Origin: Lindgomyces ingoldianus
Lineage: Eukaryota > Ascomycota > Dothideomycetes > Pleosporales > Lindgomycetaceae
Assembly (NCBI RefSeq): GCF_010093535.1
Contig: NW_022985183.1
Span: forward strand, 594,956 to 658,955
Direction: 5' to 3'
DNA length: 64,000 nucleotides
In this document: piece after piece, positions 1-10,610 of the stretch
Position numbering within the stretch: the stretch's first letter is position 1
Layout: each line of letters opens with the position of its first letter
Made by a program: the position numbers and the translations under genes
The notes under the pieces: model-generated
What the model was told of the DNA's origin: nothing
Database searches by the model: none
The model's input: the letters and a program-made list of their open reading frames with translations, nothing else

Positions 1-557
1 GCCATGCAGCTTCACAAAACAGCCACTCCTCGCTCGTTCGTAGTACCTTCCTCCCTAGAGATGACGGATTAGACTGACCTATAACTCTGATTCCACGCAA
101 CATGTGCGCCGGTGTACCTGTAGCATGCTTAGTATATTAAGATGGGATCCCAGCTCACAACATCATGATAATTGTATGTTGGCTAACAGCTACTGGCCAT
201 CACAATGGACTGACACCACAGAATTCCGTTGACCCACATCCCCCTCACCGCCAGGTCTGCTAGCCCCGAATTGATCTGAAGACCCTGCGTTGTTTCGCCG
301 AGCTTCCATCTAAATAAAGTCTCTGGGCCCTTGGGGTCCAATTTTGTGGCACCTGCAGGGCTCATGTGCCACCTGTAAATTTCGTGTCATATTCTTCAGC
401 AATTGCGAAATCGGGAGAGAATTCGAGAGGCGCATCGATCCCAGCATTCCTCACTTGTGCCCAAATTTAAATCAAAGCTGAGTGCTTTCAGCGAGGAAGG
501 CATCGTGTATTTGCGCCAATTTGCATCTATCACGCTTTATCTCGACGTGACACCAAT
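1..557. other. intergenic, upstream of aminotransferase
   Basis: No gene is supported here. The open frames at 183-365 (-) and 403-594 (+) are short, lack recognisable motifs, and the second overlaps exon 1 of the aminotransferase in another frame. The stretch has normal GC content, unlike the mutated block further right, and presumably holds the promoter of the aminotransferase gene. Confidence 0.6.
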
Positions 558-2510
558 ATGCAGGACAAGGACAGTCCTCAGAATGGTTCCCTGAATGGGG
601 ACCTCGACGTCACCTCCTGCGATGCCGGAAATGGAGTAAGTTTCTCCCTGAAACAAATATTTGGCCCGCATGGACCCAAAGACCCTGTGCTAACCCAATA
701 TTACCTTCTACCAGTGCTTAAATGAGAAAAATTTCGCTAAAAGATGGGATCGTGAGAAGCTGAACTTAGCTTTTGTCATATATTAGACACTGATTTGATG
801 AACAGATCTGTTAAGCCAGGAGGCTATAACGAGGCAGGTATGCAGGATGACCTTTCCGAAGTTCTTCAACCCTCGCTAACCATTCTACTAGGGGTCCATA
901 TTTCAGGCAATGCATGGCACTTTGGTAAATCCTGGTTAGTCCGTCCATTGGTTGCCTCTCAGAGTAGTTGCCTGCCAAACTTTGCTTACCCCTAATCCAC
1001 GTACCAGCCATCTTGTCTCTCGGTCCTGGAGCTCCATCCCCTGAGTACTTCCCATTCGACCACACGTCTCTCCGGGTGCCGTCTGCCCGGGAAATTGCTG
1101 TAATAGGGCCAAACCATGCCGGGGTGACGCTTACTGCAAACAAAGATGATACAAGAGCCGGTAGGAGCGACTATGGTAACTTGTCTCTGCTATTTATCGT
1201 AGAGAAGTGAATGGCTAACTGGGTTCCTCTGCGAGATCTCTCTTCTGCATTGCAGTATGGCGTCGGTACTGGCGCTCGCCAGCTGCTAGACTTTATGACA
1301 CAACACACAAAGGTAATGGTAATATGAACATATTCGCTGTCTGTTTGTCTGATGTAAAACAATAGCAAGTCCACAACCCACCGTATCAGGACTGGAAATG
1401 TGTCATAACTGGTGGGAACACATCAGCTCTGGATCTTGCACTTCGTACCTTTACAGATCGGGGGAGCTATGTCTTGGCTGACGAGTATACATATGCCACC
1501 GCCTTTGAATGCGCCAGACCTCTTGGTGTCAAGATACTAGGTATCAAGCTGGATGAAGAAGGCCCTATTCCGAGCGAATTGGACAGAGTCCTTACCGGCT
1601 GGGATGAAGACCATATGGAAAGTAAGAAGCCGCACTTGATATACATGGTCCCCACAGGGCATAATCCGACGGGAGCAACCCAATCGCTCGAGAGACGTCA
1701 CGAGATCTATCGACTTGCCCAGAAGCACGATCTGTACATATTGGAGGACGATCCTTACTATTACATCCAGCTGCCGGCGAATGTTTCCGAGCATGTTGAA
1801 GACGTGACGCAAAGCATTCCCTTCTCAGTTATACCAAAGACTGCTCTCCTCCCAAGTCTGCTCAGCATCGACACAGACGGAAGAGTATTCCGAATGGACT
1901 CATTCTCCAAGATCCTCGCCCCTGGACTACGCACGGGTTGGGTCACAGCTTCGAGCCAGGTTGTCGAACGCATTGTTAGAGCGCACGAAACGTCACTGCA
2001 AAACCCAAGTGGATTTTCACAAATCGTTCTTTACAAACTCCTCTCCGAGGCCTGGGGTCAAGAAGGTCTGATGTGTTGGCTCAGTCACCTTCAGATTGAA
2101 TACACAATTAGACGTGATGCGCTGCTACGAGCCTGTGAACTGTACCTCCCAGCCAAGGTGGCTTCGTGGAAAGTGCCACGAGCGGGATTTTTTGTACGAA
2201 TTGAGCTTTTGACTATTCTCTTCAAAACAATCTCCTGACAAAACTCTAGATGTGGATCAAAATCAACTGGTTGCTGCATCCTCTCGCCAGGCAAATTGGT
2301 CAACGTGGAGTTGAGATGCAAATTTACGACACCGCCATCAAGGCTGGGGTTTTAGTCGTTCCCGGGACCTGGTTTCAACCTGATCCCTCCATAGCTCTGT
2401 TGGATGTCTTTTTTCGAATCACGTATGCTTCGTTGACGCCTGACGTCATGCCAGAAGCAGTTGAGCGTTTCGGGGAGGCGTTACGATCATGCTTCGAGGT
2501 GTTAGACTGA
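558..2510 (+). CDS. PLP-dependent class I/II aminotransferase (aromatic aminotransferase-like)
   Basis: Predicted fold-type I pyridoxal-phosphate aminotransferase of the fungal aromatic/kynurenine (ARO8-like) group, which moves the amino group of an aromatic amino acid to a 2-oxo acid in the cytosol. My model has eight exons: 558-635, 715-751, 806-837, 892-934, 1008-1175, 1236-1312, 1366-2193 and 2250-2510, giving 507 aa, the usual size for the group. Seen in the sequence: SLGPGAPSPEYFPF near residue 70; GRSDYDLSSALQYGVGTGA, readable only once the 1176-1235 intron is removed; PTGHNPTG (HNPTG at 244-248); EDDPYYY from 272; and the PLP lysine in DSFSK (Lys327). The last two exons join at GFF/MWIKI. 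The first four exons are short and rest on splice signals; the N-terminal HLLSQEA start matches the family. Substrate is inferred. Converges on the monooxygenase downstream. Confidence 0.87.
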
Positions 2511-3155
2511 GAAGGCCATGGGATTTAATATCGGCAATTTCATGATGAGCTACTGAGATGTAGGAGGAGCTTAGGGGGCCTTGCCTTGTGGGTATAGCTC
2601 GATTTCGGTCACATGCGGTGTTTGTCTTTGGTTGACAGGAAAATATATTGTCGTTCACACTTTACTATTTGTGAAAAGGTTGATGCCGCGAGTGGTCTCG
2701 AAAACAAGAAAGTAGACGTTCACGTTCACGAGATTTGGTATTCGGACCAGCATTTGGCCGGCGGTCCACGTGCTTTTTCGACTTGATCAAGTTGATCTGT
2801 CGCACTCATTAAAAAAAGCAATCTTAGTCCGATATCGTCGACGCGGAGGTCCGATGCCGTCAACGTGATCTTTCCATTCGCAGCAGCCCTCTAAGCCATC
2901 GAATGGCAATGTCTGTACATAAAACAAATGCGCGGATGATCTTGCATCTAATTGGGCCCCTTCATTGTCCGATCTTCGCCCTGCGAAAGCGGTTCACCCT
3001 TTGAGCTGCATGCACAGTGCTGAATTCATTGTCTAGAGGAAAAAGGACAGAATGTAATATCGGAGGCACATGAGCTCGGGATGCTTCTATTTTTCTCTGC
3101 TCGTTAAACAAAATTGAACAATAAGGCCGTTGTCTATCCACTAAACGTCAGCGGA
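2511..3155. other. intergenic between convergent genes
   Basis: This is a 645-bp 3'-to-3' spacer between the aminotransferase (+) and the monooxygenase (-). I see no gene, RNA or repeat in it; both 3' UTRs must lie here. Confidence 0.6.
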
Positions 3156-5210
3156 TCACCTGCCGCACACTGATCTGAAATAGTCATTGATGGCGTGTGC
3201 CGTCACGGTTCCATCTTCCAACCCTAGGACACATGCAACAAAAGCATCTGGCCGGACGATAGCCACACCGCCTCTTTGCTGGTCGAAGCCCATCTTAGCG
3301 TGGACAGCTCCACGGTAGCCGCGGAGACCAGCGGGTGACACGTCGTCGGCGTAAACATGGTGGCGGTAGGGTTGTAAAAATCCAGGCAGCGCCGTAGCCA
3401 TATCGACATCAGTACGTGCATTGTTGGACACTACGCTAAAGGTGAAGAAGTGCGAGTGCGGGTTGTGGCGGTTGGTGTATGATTCTCGAAAAGCAGCATC
3501 TGTATTGCTGTGTTGAAGCAGGAAGGAGTCGTGCATTGCGAGTGTTGTTCCCAGTTCTTCGATTGCCAACCAGTTGTGCTTAATGTCTCCTGCGAAAACG
3601 TAGATGCGGAATGCCCCATTGAATGATACCTCTTGCTCTAGCGCGCATACGTTGGCGTCGACAACGCGAATAACCTACAATTCGGGCATGAGATGGATGG
3701 ATCTACGAAGGATCACAGATGGGGGCTAACAGACCGTTGCGACAGGGAAAACGCGGCCCGGCACGAGCTTTACACCTGCAGGGCTGAAAGCGATGGCGTG
3801 CTTACCCCTGCCGACGCGCCAGTTGATATCATTGGCACCATAATCGACTTCATAGCCACTTGTGAAGCTCGAGGCTTTTTTGAAGTACTTCATAAACTCG
3901 TCTCCGTCTCCCGGGGTGGTCCCATTGCTCACCGCCATATAACGCAGCTCCGCGGTTGACGGCGGTCGCGAACTAAACAACTTCGCGTATTGCACGTCGA
4001 AATCGATAAGTTTTGCAGCGGCCAACTTGCGCTCCTGCTCGTACGATTTCAGTAGCGAAGGTGCGGCGAGGCCCGACTCGACGAGATTGAATTTCCAAGA
4101 GAAGTTCTGTGCGTCGAAAAACCCATAGTTCATGCCTTGGCCAGCTTTGGGCTATACATGATGCGTCAATATTGATATGACATGGCATGGCTCTGCCGAT
4201 TTGCTAGCAACTCACGCTGTGTGTGTGGCAGGCATCGCCTCCAATGAATGTTCGGTGGTCCAGCGTATATTTCTCCGCCAGGCGCTGGCTGATGGGATAC
4301 ACTGACCACCAGTCTACCTCCTCCCACTCAATGGTGTATGGTGCAAAGATCTTGCGTGCAAGGAGCTGGGTTTTGTTTTGGTCTATCTCCTTCCAAGGGT
4401 CCTTCGTTGGGTCTTCCATGTGCACTTGGATATAGACACGGACTCTATTGTTCCCCTGAGGAATGACCATAGAGGACCCTGCTTTGGAGTGTATAGTGCA
4501 TTTGATCTAGACCAAACTGTGAGTGATCCTATGCTCCCTAAGAATGTACTCCCGTAAACTTTACGCACTTGAATATCCGGAAATGTGGTTTTGACCACGC
4601 CGTCGATGACACTCCACACAAAGGTGATTGGGTCCTTAAGCGGCATTTCGATGCCTAGCTGTTCTCTCACCGCACTCCTCGCACCGTCTGCTCCGAACAG
4701 GTACTTGGTTCGAACTTTTTCTACTCGGTCGGTGTACGCCAGGTCTACCTCAATGGGATAATCCTTGTCCATCCCATCGTTCCTAGAGCCAGTAAATGAA
4801 CAAGGTCTGTCCACCTGCACGGAAGACTTCGCAATATCGTCGATAAACATCTTCTCGATTCGTCCCTGATGCAAGATGGTGGTGAAGTGATATCTCGTGT
4901 CGATGAAATCCGGATAACTTGTCCAGGTGCCTGTTCGCTGGATGCCGACGCCAGTATCGGACGGATTCCAGAATGCAACCTCGTAAATCAGCGCTGGACG
5001 ATAGGACATTATCCTATCCTTGAGCCCCATGTTTTCAAAAAGATCCAAAGTTCGTGCCTGGATACCATCAGCACGACCAATCTTGGTGGGCTCCTGCCTC
5101 TTGTCGACGATTTTGATTTTGAACGTGCCCATTCGAGTGATGGACGTGGCGAGCATCAGGCCGGTTGGGCCAGCCCCGATGATAATAATGTCGAATTTAT
5201 CGTTAGTCAT
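3156..5210 (-). CDS. FAD-dependent phenol 2-monooxygenase-like hydroxylase
   Basis: Class A flavoprotein hydroxylase of the phenol 2-monooxygenase type, which uses FAD, NAD(P)H and oxygen to hydroxylate a phenol ortho to its OH, giving a catechol. Four exons: 4569-5210, 4216-4506, 3735-4151 and 3156-3674, with introns of 62, 64 and 60 nt, giving 622 aa, normal for the family. Motifs: the FAD-binding GAGPTG (residues 12-17), the second dinucleotide motif GADGARS (173-179), and GDACHTHS/PKAGQGMN (304-319), which reads through the second splice junction. The C-terminal ~190 residues, from VIRVVDANV, match the thioredoxin-fold dimerisation domain of phenol hydroxylases. I chose Met at 5210 because the upstream in-frame Met at 5324 sits on a TATA box; Met at 5237 is possible. 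The gene diverges from the dioxygenase gene. The natural phenol cannot be read from sequence. Confidence 0.88.
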
Positions 5211-5797
5211 GGCGGTGATGGTGTTATGTGGGCGCATATGCTGCTGGTGAAGGCTCTGGCTCTGAAACCCGCTGGACTTGGTTGTTTTATTGTTTTGCGC
5301 AACGGTTTCGCAATTGAGCAGCATCTTTTATAGCCCGGTGACTTCCAGGTCAGAACACAAGGAAAGGTGGGAAAGAAAAGGCAATTCAGCTAATGGGTTT
5401 TGGGGTGGCCAATGCAGGGGTGGGACTGGTATGACCGCAATCAGGACTATTCTCTGCACTGCGACCCTTCACAGCAAACGAATCAAGAGGAGCGGACACG
5501 TAGATGTATGGAGGGTGAATATTGAGTACTCCGCATAAGGTAGGTGAGAAAATAAAGGTCATCTGCGGGCCGATATACACACGTGGACTGTTTAGTGATG
5601 GCTTCCTGGTCACATCTCGACCCGACCCGACTTCCACTCTCAGAGAGATGCATTTGATGGCTAATTTTAGATTACCACAAAACTAGCGTGGAATACGTCC
5701 AGACCGCCATACTGCATCCTCTTTTATGGCGCTACTTATACTCACGAAGCCGTTCATGGCTACTTCATATCCATCTGACTAGATCATTCTCATCACC
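5211..5797. promoter_or_regulatory. shared divergent promoter region
   Basis: These 587 bp separate the divergent starts of the monooxygenase (-) and the dioxygenase (+), so both promoters lie here and co-regulation is plausible. A TATAAAAG box points toward the monooxygenase at 5325-5332. I could not pick out a transcription-factor site with confidence. Confidence 0.55.
5325..5332 (-). promoter_or_regulatory. TATA box of the monooxygenase gene
   Basis: TATAAAAG on the minus strand, about 115 nt upstream of the chosen start at 5210. Transcription would start some 30 nt further on, which excludes the in-frame ATG at 5324 and supports initiation at 5210 or 5237. Confidence 0.5.
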
Positions 5798-6584
5798 ATG
5801 GCTAACGTCATAAATGCGGAGAGCAGTCCCTACAATCTCGATCTCTCTCAATATACATTCCCGCTTCCCCTTGCGGGATACGAGTGCCTGAGGCCTCTTT
5901 CTAAGTACGCATACCCAGATACTACATCAATAATCTACAACGCTCATTTCATCTCTCCAGTGAGAAAAATCCAGATAATACCTACAAGAATCCTCAAACC
6001 GGGGCCTTGAGCGAAGCATACCAGCGTTTTGTCTCCCCTGTGATAAATGATAACGGTGGACCCGACCCTCCGGGTTTTGATGTTCATGTTTATTTTAATC
6101 CGGTATGGCCTACCTACCACCACGTCGTTACGGGCTACGGCTGCAGAGTCTGGATTGGATGAAGCTGACTGACTCAACACAAAGGAAAAAATGGCAGAGA
6201 AGGAATTTGCCTATCAACTGTGGGAAAGAATTCGCCGGGAATGTTCGTGTTCTGCCTCTCAGCTCTTCGATATCTCATTCCAAACTTAGCGGTTCTCAAC
6301 TAATGCGGCAAATAGTCCCTGAGTTGAGAATATATCGCATTTGGGAGACGCCTTGTGGGCCACATGCGGCTGGCATGTTTGAAGTGAACCTCGTCAATCC
6401 CCACCAGTTCGGCGCCTTCGTCAGTTGGATTATTATCAACCGAGGCCCTCTGAGTGCACTTGTCCATCCTAATACTGACGACGAAATTCGAGATCACATC
6501 CAGAGTTATACTCTTATTGGATCACCGCCACCGCTCGACATGGGTATCTTCAAGCTGCGCGCAGAGGGCGGGTCTATCTCCTAG
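5798..6584 (+). CDS. DOPA 4,5-dioxygenase-like extradiol dioxygenase
   Basis: Small non-haem iron extradiol dioxygenase of the DOPA 4,5-dioxygenase-like family (Pfam DOPA_dioxygen), which opens catechol rings beside the two hydroxyls; in Amanita the family acts on L-DOPA in betalain and muscaflavin pigment formation. Four exons: 5798-5904, 5961-6102, 6185-6242 and 6316-6584, giving 191 aa. The exons rebuild a continuous family sequence: PLSNEKNPDNTY across junction 1, PPGFDVHVYFNP, ERIRREFPELRIYRIWE across junction 3, then GPHAAGMFEVNLVNPHQFG and INRGPLSALVHPNT. His78, His119 and His153 sit in the conserved metal-binding positions. Intron 3 has a weak donor (GTTCGT), but the resulting EFPELRIYR is typical. 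The gene sits between a phenol hydroxylase, which could supply its catechol, and a transporter. The real substrate is unknown; an amino acid, keto acid or polyketide catechol are all possible. Confidence 0.87.
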
Positions 6585-7822
6585 AAGCACGCGATATACG
6601 TCTAGTGAATATCTAGATAGCGGCATCCCACCAAAAGTTCACCCGGCTCTGTTAGTCGTAGTAATACAATTGGGGTTTGTAGTAAGCTAATGATGGTTTA
6701 TTTCTACCAGTTCATCGTTTCATTGTGGCTAACCGAACTAGGAGCAGCCAGCTACTGATTAGTGGGGCCACGACCCACGGATCGGTTCAAATCGGTGACC
6801 CTTCCACGGCAGGCATCTTGGTTCCTAGTACCAATGAGACACAATGGTTCCCAGTACCAATGAGACACAATGGTTCCCAGTACCAATGAGACACAATGAT
6901 TCCCAGTACCAATGAGACACAATGGTTCCCAGTACCAATGAGACACAATACGATGCCCCACCGCGCATTCGATGCATCTTTAAACTACTTGGCAACCTCC
7001 GAACAAATACAAATATAAATCCAAGAGCTTTCGGCTCCCTCCAATAGATAGAGTGTCCAACTCGCTATGTTACGGGTTGAACCCCTTGGGTGCCTCAAGT
7101 GCTGCCTAAGGCTTGTTACTCTTCTCATGCAGGTCTTCACAAACATGTCACTTCATGCATGTCTTCATATGCATGCTGGAAGTGCCGGGTTGCCAACACA
7201 CACATCCATTTGTATGTTACTGTAACCCCCGAGACACTTAATCTCTCTTCCTCTCCTCAGTTTCCTCTAAACCATTTCTGGCCGCCTGTATGCTATGACG
7301 GTCTAGCTGCAGCGCCATAACACGCCACTGTCCGACATGTTCTCAACAATTTTACCATTACTTTTAATTACACGCTCAGCCATATGCTAAACATTTACCC
7401 CAACCCTTTCTTTTGTCATTTCGTGACATCTAAGTCACTGGTGTGCACATATCGCTAGAGCGCCATCCAATAGAGAGCATTATAGTTTCTTCTGCCACCC
7501 GGACGAGGCGAGTCGCCTTCGCTTGCGACCACTAGATAGTGAGAACGCGACACTAATCTCGATCCATACGCACTTCCCACCGTGGCGCTCTTCTGTGTGA
7601 TCTCAGCCCGACACTCAGCGGGTTCTCAGCTCCGTCGTCTAAGCAACTGTCAGTGGGATTATGACTACTTCATTCCCACTGTGGAAAACCGGTTCCTGGA
7701 TTTTGGCATTCTCCAATCGTTCCTATATTACATGCTACTAACTACCTATCCACGAAGCGAGTCTCTAAAATAGTTATACTTTTATATCTCTCGAGCAAGC
7801 TCAAAGCGACACAAAGTCCAGC
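6585..7822. other. intergenic between dioxygenase and transporter
   Basis: About 1.2 kb without a supported gene. It holds the 26-bp tandem array at 6820-6949. The open frames at 7090-7320 and 7582-7773 have no motif and look like chance. The transporter promoter must lie at the right end. Confidence 0.55.
6820..6949. repeat. 26-bp tandem repeat, five copies
   Basis: Five head-to-tail copies at 6820-6845, 6846-6871, 6872-6897, 6898-6923 and 6924-6949. The unit begins GGTTCCCAGTACC and ends ATGAGACACAAT. Only copy 1 (CCT for CCC) and copy 4 (GAT for GGT) differ, by one base each. Near-identity points to recent expansion. It is not a CRISPR array because there are no spacers. Confidence 0.95.
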
Positions 7823-9522
7823 ATGGACCACGCTCGACACCGTCCAATCGACCATGACCCTGAAGACAACGTTAAGGATAGCAGCAGAGAATGTTCCAGG
7901 AACGATGAAAACCTGCCACTATTACAGAAGAGAGTTCCGAATGTGGGGTTAAATTCGAGCCGCTCGGTTTCAATCATCATTTGTGTTTCCGCTACAACAT
8001 TGATCGGGTGCATGTTGTCCGGAATGGTGACAATAGCCACACCACAGATTGGAGCAGACCTGAACCTGGGTGCCGACAAGATCCTCTGGTACGTCCTATA
8101 AATCTCCACCAAACTCTTCTTTCAGACGGCTAATTCGTTGGAAAGGCCGGTATCCATGTACCATCTTGCTAGCGGCTGTACGCTCCTGATAGCTGGCTCC
8201 CTCTCTGATGTCATAGGGTGTAAGACTGTATTCCTAGCGGGTTGTTTCCTGCAAATGATTTTCTCCACGGCGTGCGGTCTATCGAGAACCGACGATGAGC
8301 TCATTACTGCACGAATTTTCTCGGGTTTGGCCACATCTCTATGCCTGCCCTCTGCTGTGGGACTTATCACGCAAAGCTTCCCTCACGGTCCGATGAGAAA
8401 CCTCGCGTTCTCCTTCATGGGCGGAGGGCAGCCTATCGGCTTCGGAGTTGGGTTAACACTCGGAGGAATTCTAGTTGACACTCTTGGGTGGCAATGGGGG
8501 TTTCACTTTGTTGCCATTTCAAACGCTATTGTCCTCATGTTGGCCTGGTATACGCTCCCACCTAAGCCAAGTGACGCGCCACCGCTATCTTGGAATCGTT
8601 TGCTATCCGATATCGACTGGGTTGGGGCATTTCTCATTAGCTCTTCGATGCTATTACTTTCCTATTACCTCTCGTATGCCAACCCGTACACTTCTAGAAG
8701 TGAACAAAAACTGACCCTACGCGTGATAGTGTCATCACAGAGAACACGTCCCAGATGGTCGAGGGCGCCAATGTCGCTATGCTGTGCGTATCCATCGTCC
8801 TAGGAGCTACATTCTTTTTTTGGGTCGACTTCCAGACCCGTCGCGGCCAACCAGTCCTGGTTCCCAACGTCCTTTGGCAGAGTAAACGATTCACCTCCAT
8901 CTGCATCAACGTGTTCTTAATCTGGGGTGCTTTCAACGCCTTTGAGCAGGTTGCCAACTTCGTTTTCCAGGACGTACAAGGTCTCAGTGCCCTTACGTCT
9001 GCATTTCAGTTTCTCCCTGTTGCTCTCTCGGGCTCAGTGACAAGTATTATTACGGGGCTTCTACTCCACAAAGTACGCGCTGACTACCTCATGTACATCA
9101 CGATTGCACTCTCAACCTTCTCACCTCTTTTGATGGCCATCGCTGATCCTGGGTGGTCATACTGGACAGCCGCCTTTCCAGCTGTCTTTCTTAACTCAAT
9201 TGGAGCCGACTCGTTGTTCACAACGTCTAACCTTGTCATTAGCTCGATGTTTCCTCTGGAAATGCAAGGACTCGCTGGGGGTGTCTTCAATACTGTTTCG
9301 CAGATTGGGAAGAGTATGGGATTAGCCGTGGTAGCACTGATTGGGAATACTGTTACACAACACTCCAAATACGAAGATAAGAAGGGTTTGGAGGCGTTAA
9401 TGGCAGGTTATCGCGTATGCTTTTGGGTTCTGTTTTGGTGTTATGTTACGAGTATTGCTGTAACAGTTTTTGGTTTCCATCGGATTGGTATTATCGGACA
9501 CGCGAGGAAGAATACATTGTAA
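7823..9522 (+). CDS. MFS transporter, DHA2/Amf1-like efflux type
   Basis: Major facilitator superfamily membrane protein of the fungal DHA2 drug:proton antiporter type, likely in the plasma membrane or a vesicle membrane. Three exons: 7823-8088, 8146-8673 and 8730-9522, introns 57 and 56 nt, giving 528 aa. The first 45 or so residues are a charged cytosolic tail; then come many hydrophobic segments. The first junction gives ILW/PVSMYHLASG, typical of this branch, and the second gives YYLS/VITENTSQMVEG. The motif A loop GSLSDVIGCK is at residues 106-115. The late segment MFPLEMQGLAGGVFNTVSQIGKSMG is a family signature. The gene lies beside the dioxygenase, so export of a pathway product or self-protection is a reasonable guess; the substrate is unknown. 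The mutated repeat block begins almost at its stop codon. Confidence 0.88.
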
Positions 9523-9756
9523 AATATTCGTCTTATTACAGCTTGTATTTATAGTATTTTCACTTTAGAACTAGGGTTTATAGTTTTATAGACAAAGGCA
9601 TTTAAGTATATTATATTCTACTATTTACTTTTATTTAGGAAAAAAGTGCTTTGATTAGTGTATAAACTTTTATAAACTTTTAAGTTAAATAGAAACATTT
9701 ACTAAAGTAACTTTAGCTTAGAATATTTAATAAAAGTATTTTACTATTCCTATATA

Positions 9757-9972
9757 ACATACACTACAGGCAAGTTGCTTACACACCTAAGTTGCTTACT
9801 TTTACTAAGACTCTACTTAACTACTCTTTCTACACTAATGTATTCTTAACAACACTACTTAGACATGCTAAAAAAAATTAGATATATCTTACACTTTAAG
9901 CTTTTAAATAAAATGCAACACTTTTAAAGTAACATGCTATAGCTATATATAAAGTTTTTTTAAAAGATAATA
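9757..9972 (+). mobile_element. left-end fragment of a pogo-like element (1.86-kb family)
   Basis: Starts with a mutated copy of the TIR found at 29277 and 35565 and runs 214 bp plus TA before the next identical left end at 9973. I found no continuation after that insertion ends at 39379, unless the inverted remnant at 53640-56505 is its other arm. Confidence 0.6.
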
Positions 9973-10320
9973 ACGTACACTATAGGCAAGTTGCTTACAC
10001 ACCTAAGTTGCTTACTTTTGCTAAGACCTTACTAAACTACTTTTCCTATACTAATGCATTTCTAACAACACTACTTAGACATGCTAAAAAAATTAGATAT
10101 AGCTTACACTTTAGTTTTTTAAATAAAATGTAACACTTTTAAAGTAACATGCTAGAGCTATGTATAAAGTCTTTTAAAAAATACATAACTAACACACTAA
10201 ATAACCTTTATAAGCTAATTTTATAGCGATCTTATAAAGGCTAATTAATAATAAAGAGCAGGAAATTATAAAGCATATACTTAAGCTATAACTATATATA
10301 AGTATTTTCTCTCTAGCTAG

Positions 10321-10610
10321 TGTAACGATTCTACGAATCGTTCCATCTCGGGTCGCTCGGATCCTATCCAAAGGGTCCCTGTATTAGCCCTGACTATAAC
10401 TTAACCTAGTCCCCTGCAGTTACCCCTATTCTCTTATGTATTTAGTTGCACCTTACCCTTGTAGCTAGCTTAGTAGTTTTCTAATATCCTTTTATATAAA
10501 GTCTATAAGTGTTAATAGCATTCCTAGGTTTAGAGTCTCTACACACTTCTATATGCCTCTAAGTAGATTTCTACTACATTTAGACCTAGTATCTTGCCTG
10601 CGCTATTATA
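10321..10610 (+). repeat. 5' LTR of the large Gypsy element
   Basis: 290 bp, beginning TGTAACGATT and ending in a mutated GTTATA. It is the reverse complement of the LTRs at 41407, 42532 and 39593 and the partner of 38034-38323. The left flank is GCTAG. Confidence 0.85.

Noticed and set aside
715..837. Apparent frameshift in the 5' part of the aminotransferase (stop at 784)
   Set aside because: A 54-nt intron at 752-805 restores a family-like reading (KRWD/HLLSQEA), so no lesion is needed.
4869..5333. 154-codon plus-strand open frame
   Set aside because: It is antisense to exon 1 of the monooxygenase, which has strong family motifs.
6820..6949. Possible CRISPR array
   Set aside because: The copies are directly adjacent with no spacers, and the genome is eukaryotic.
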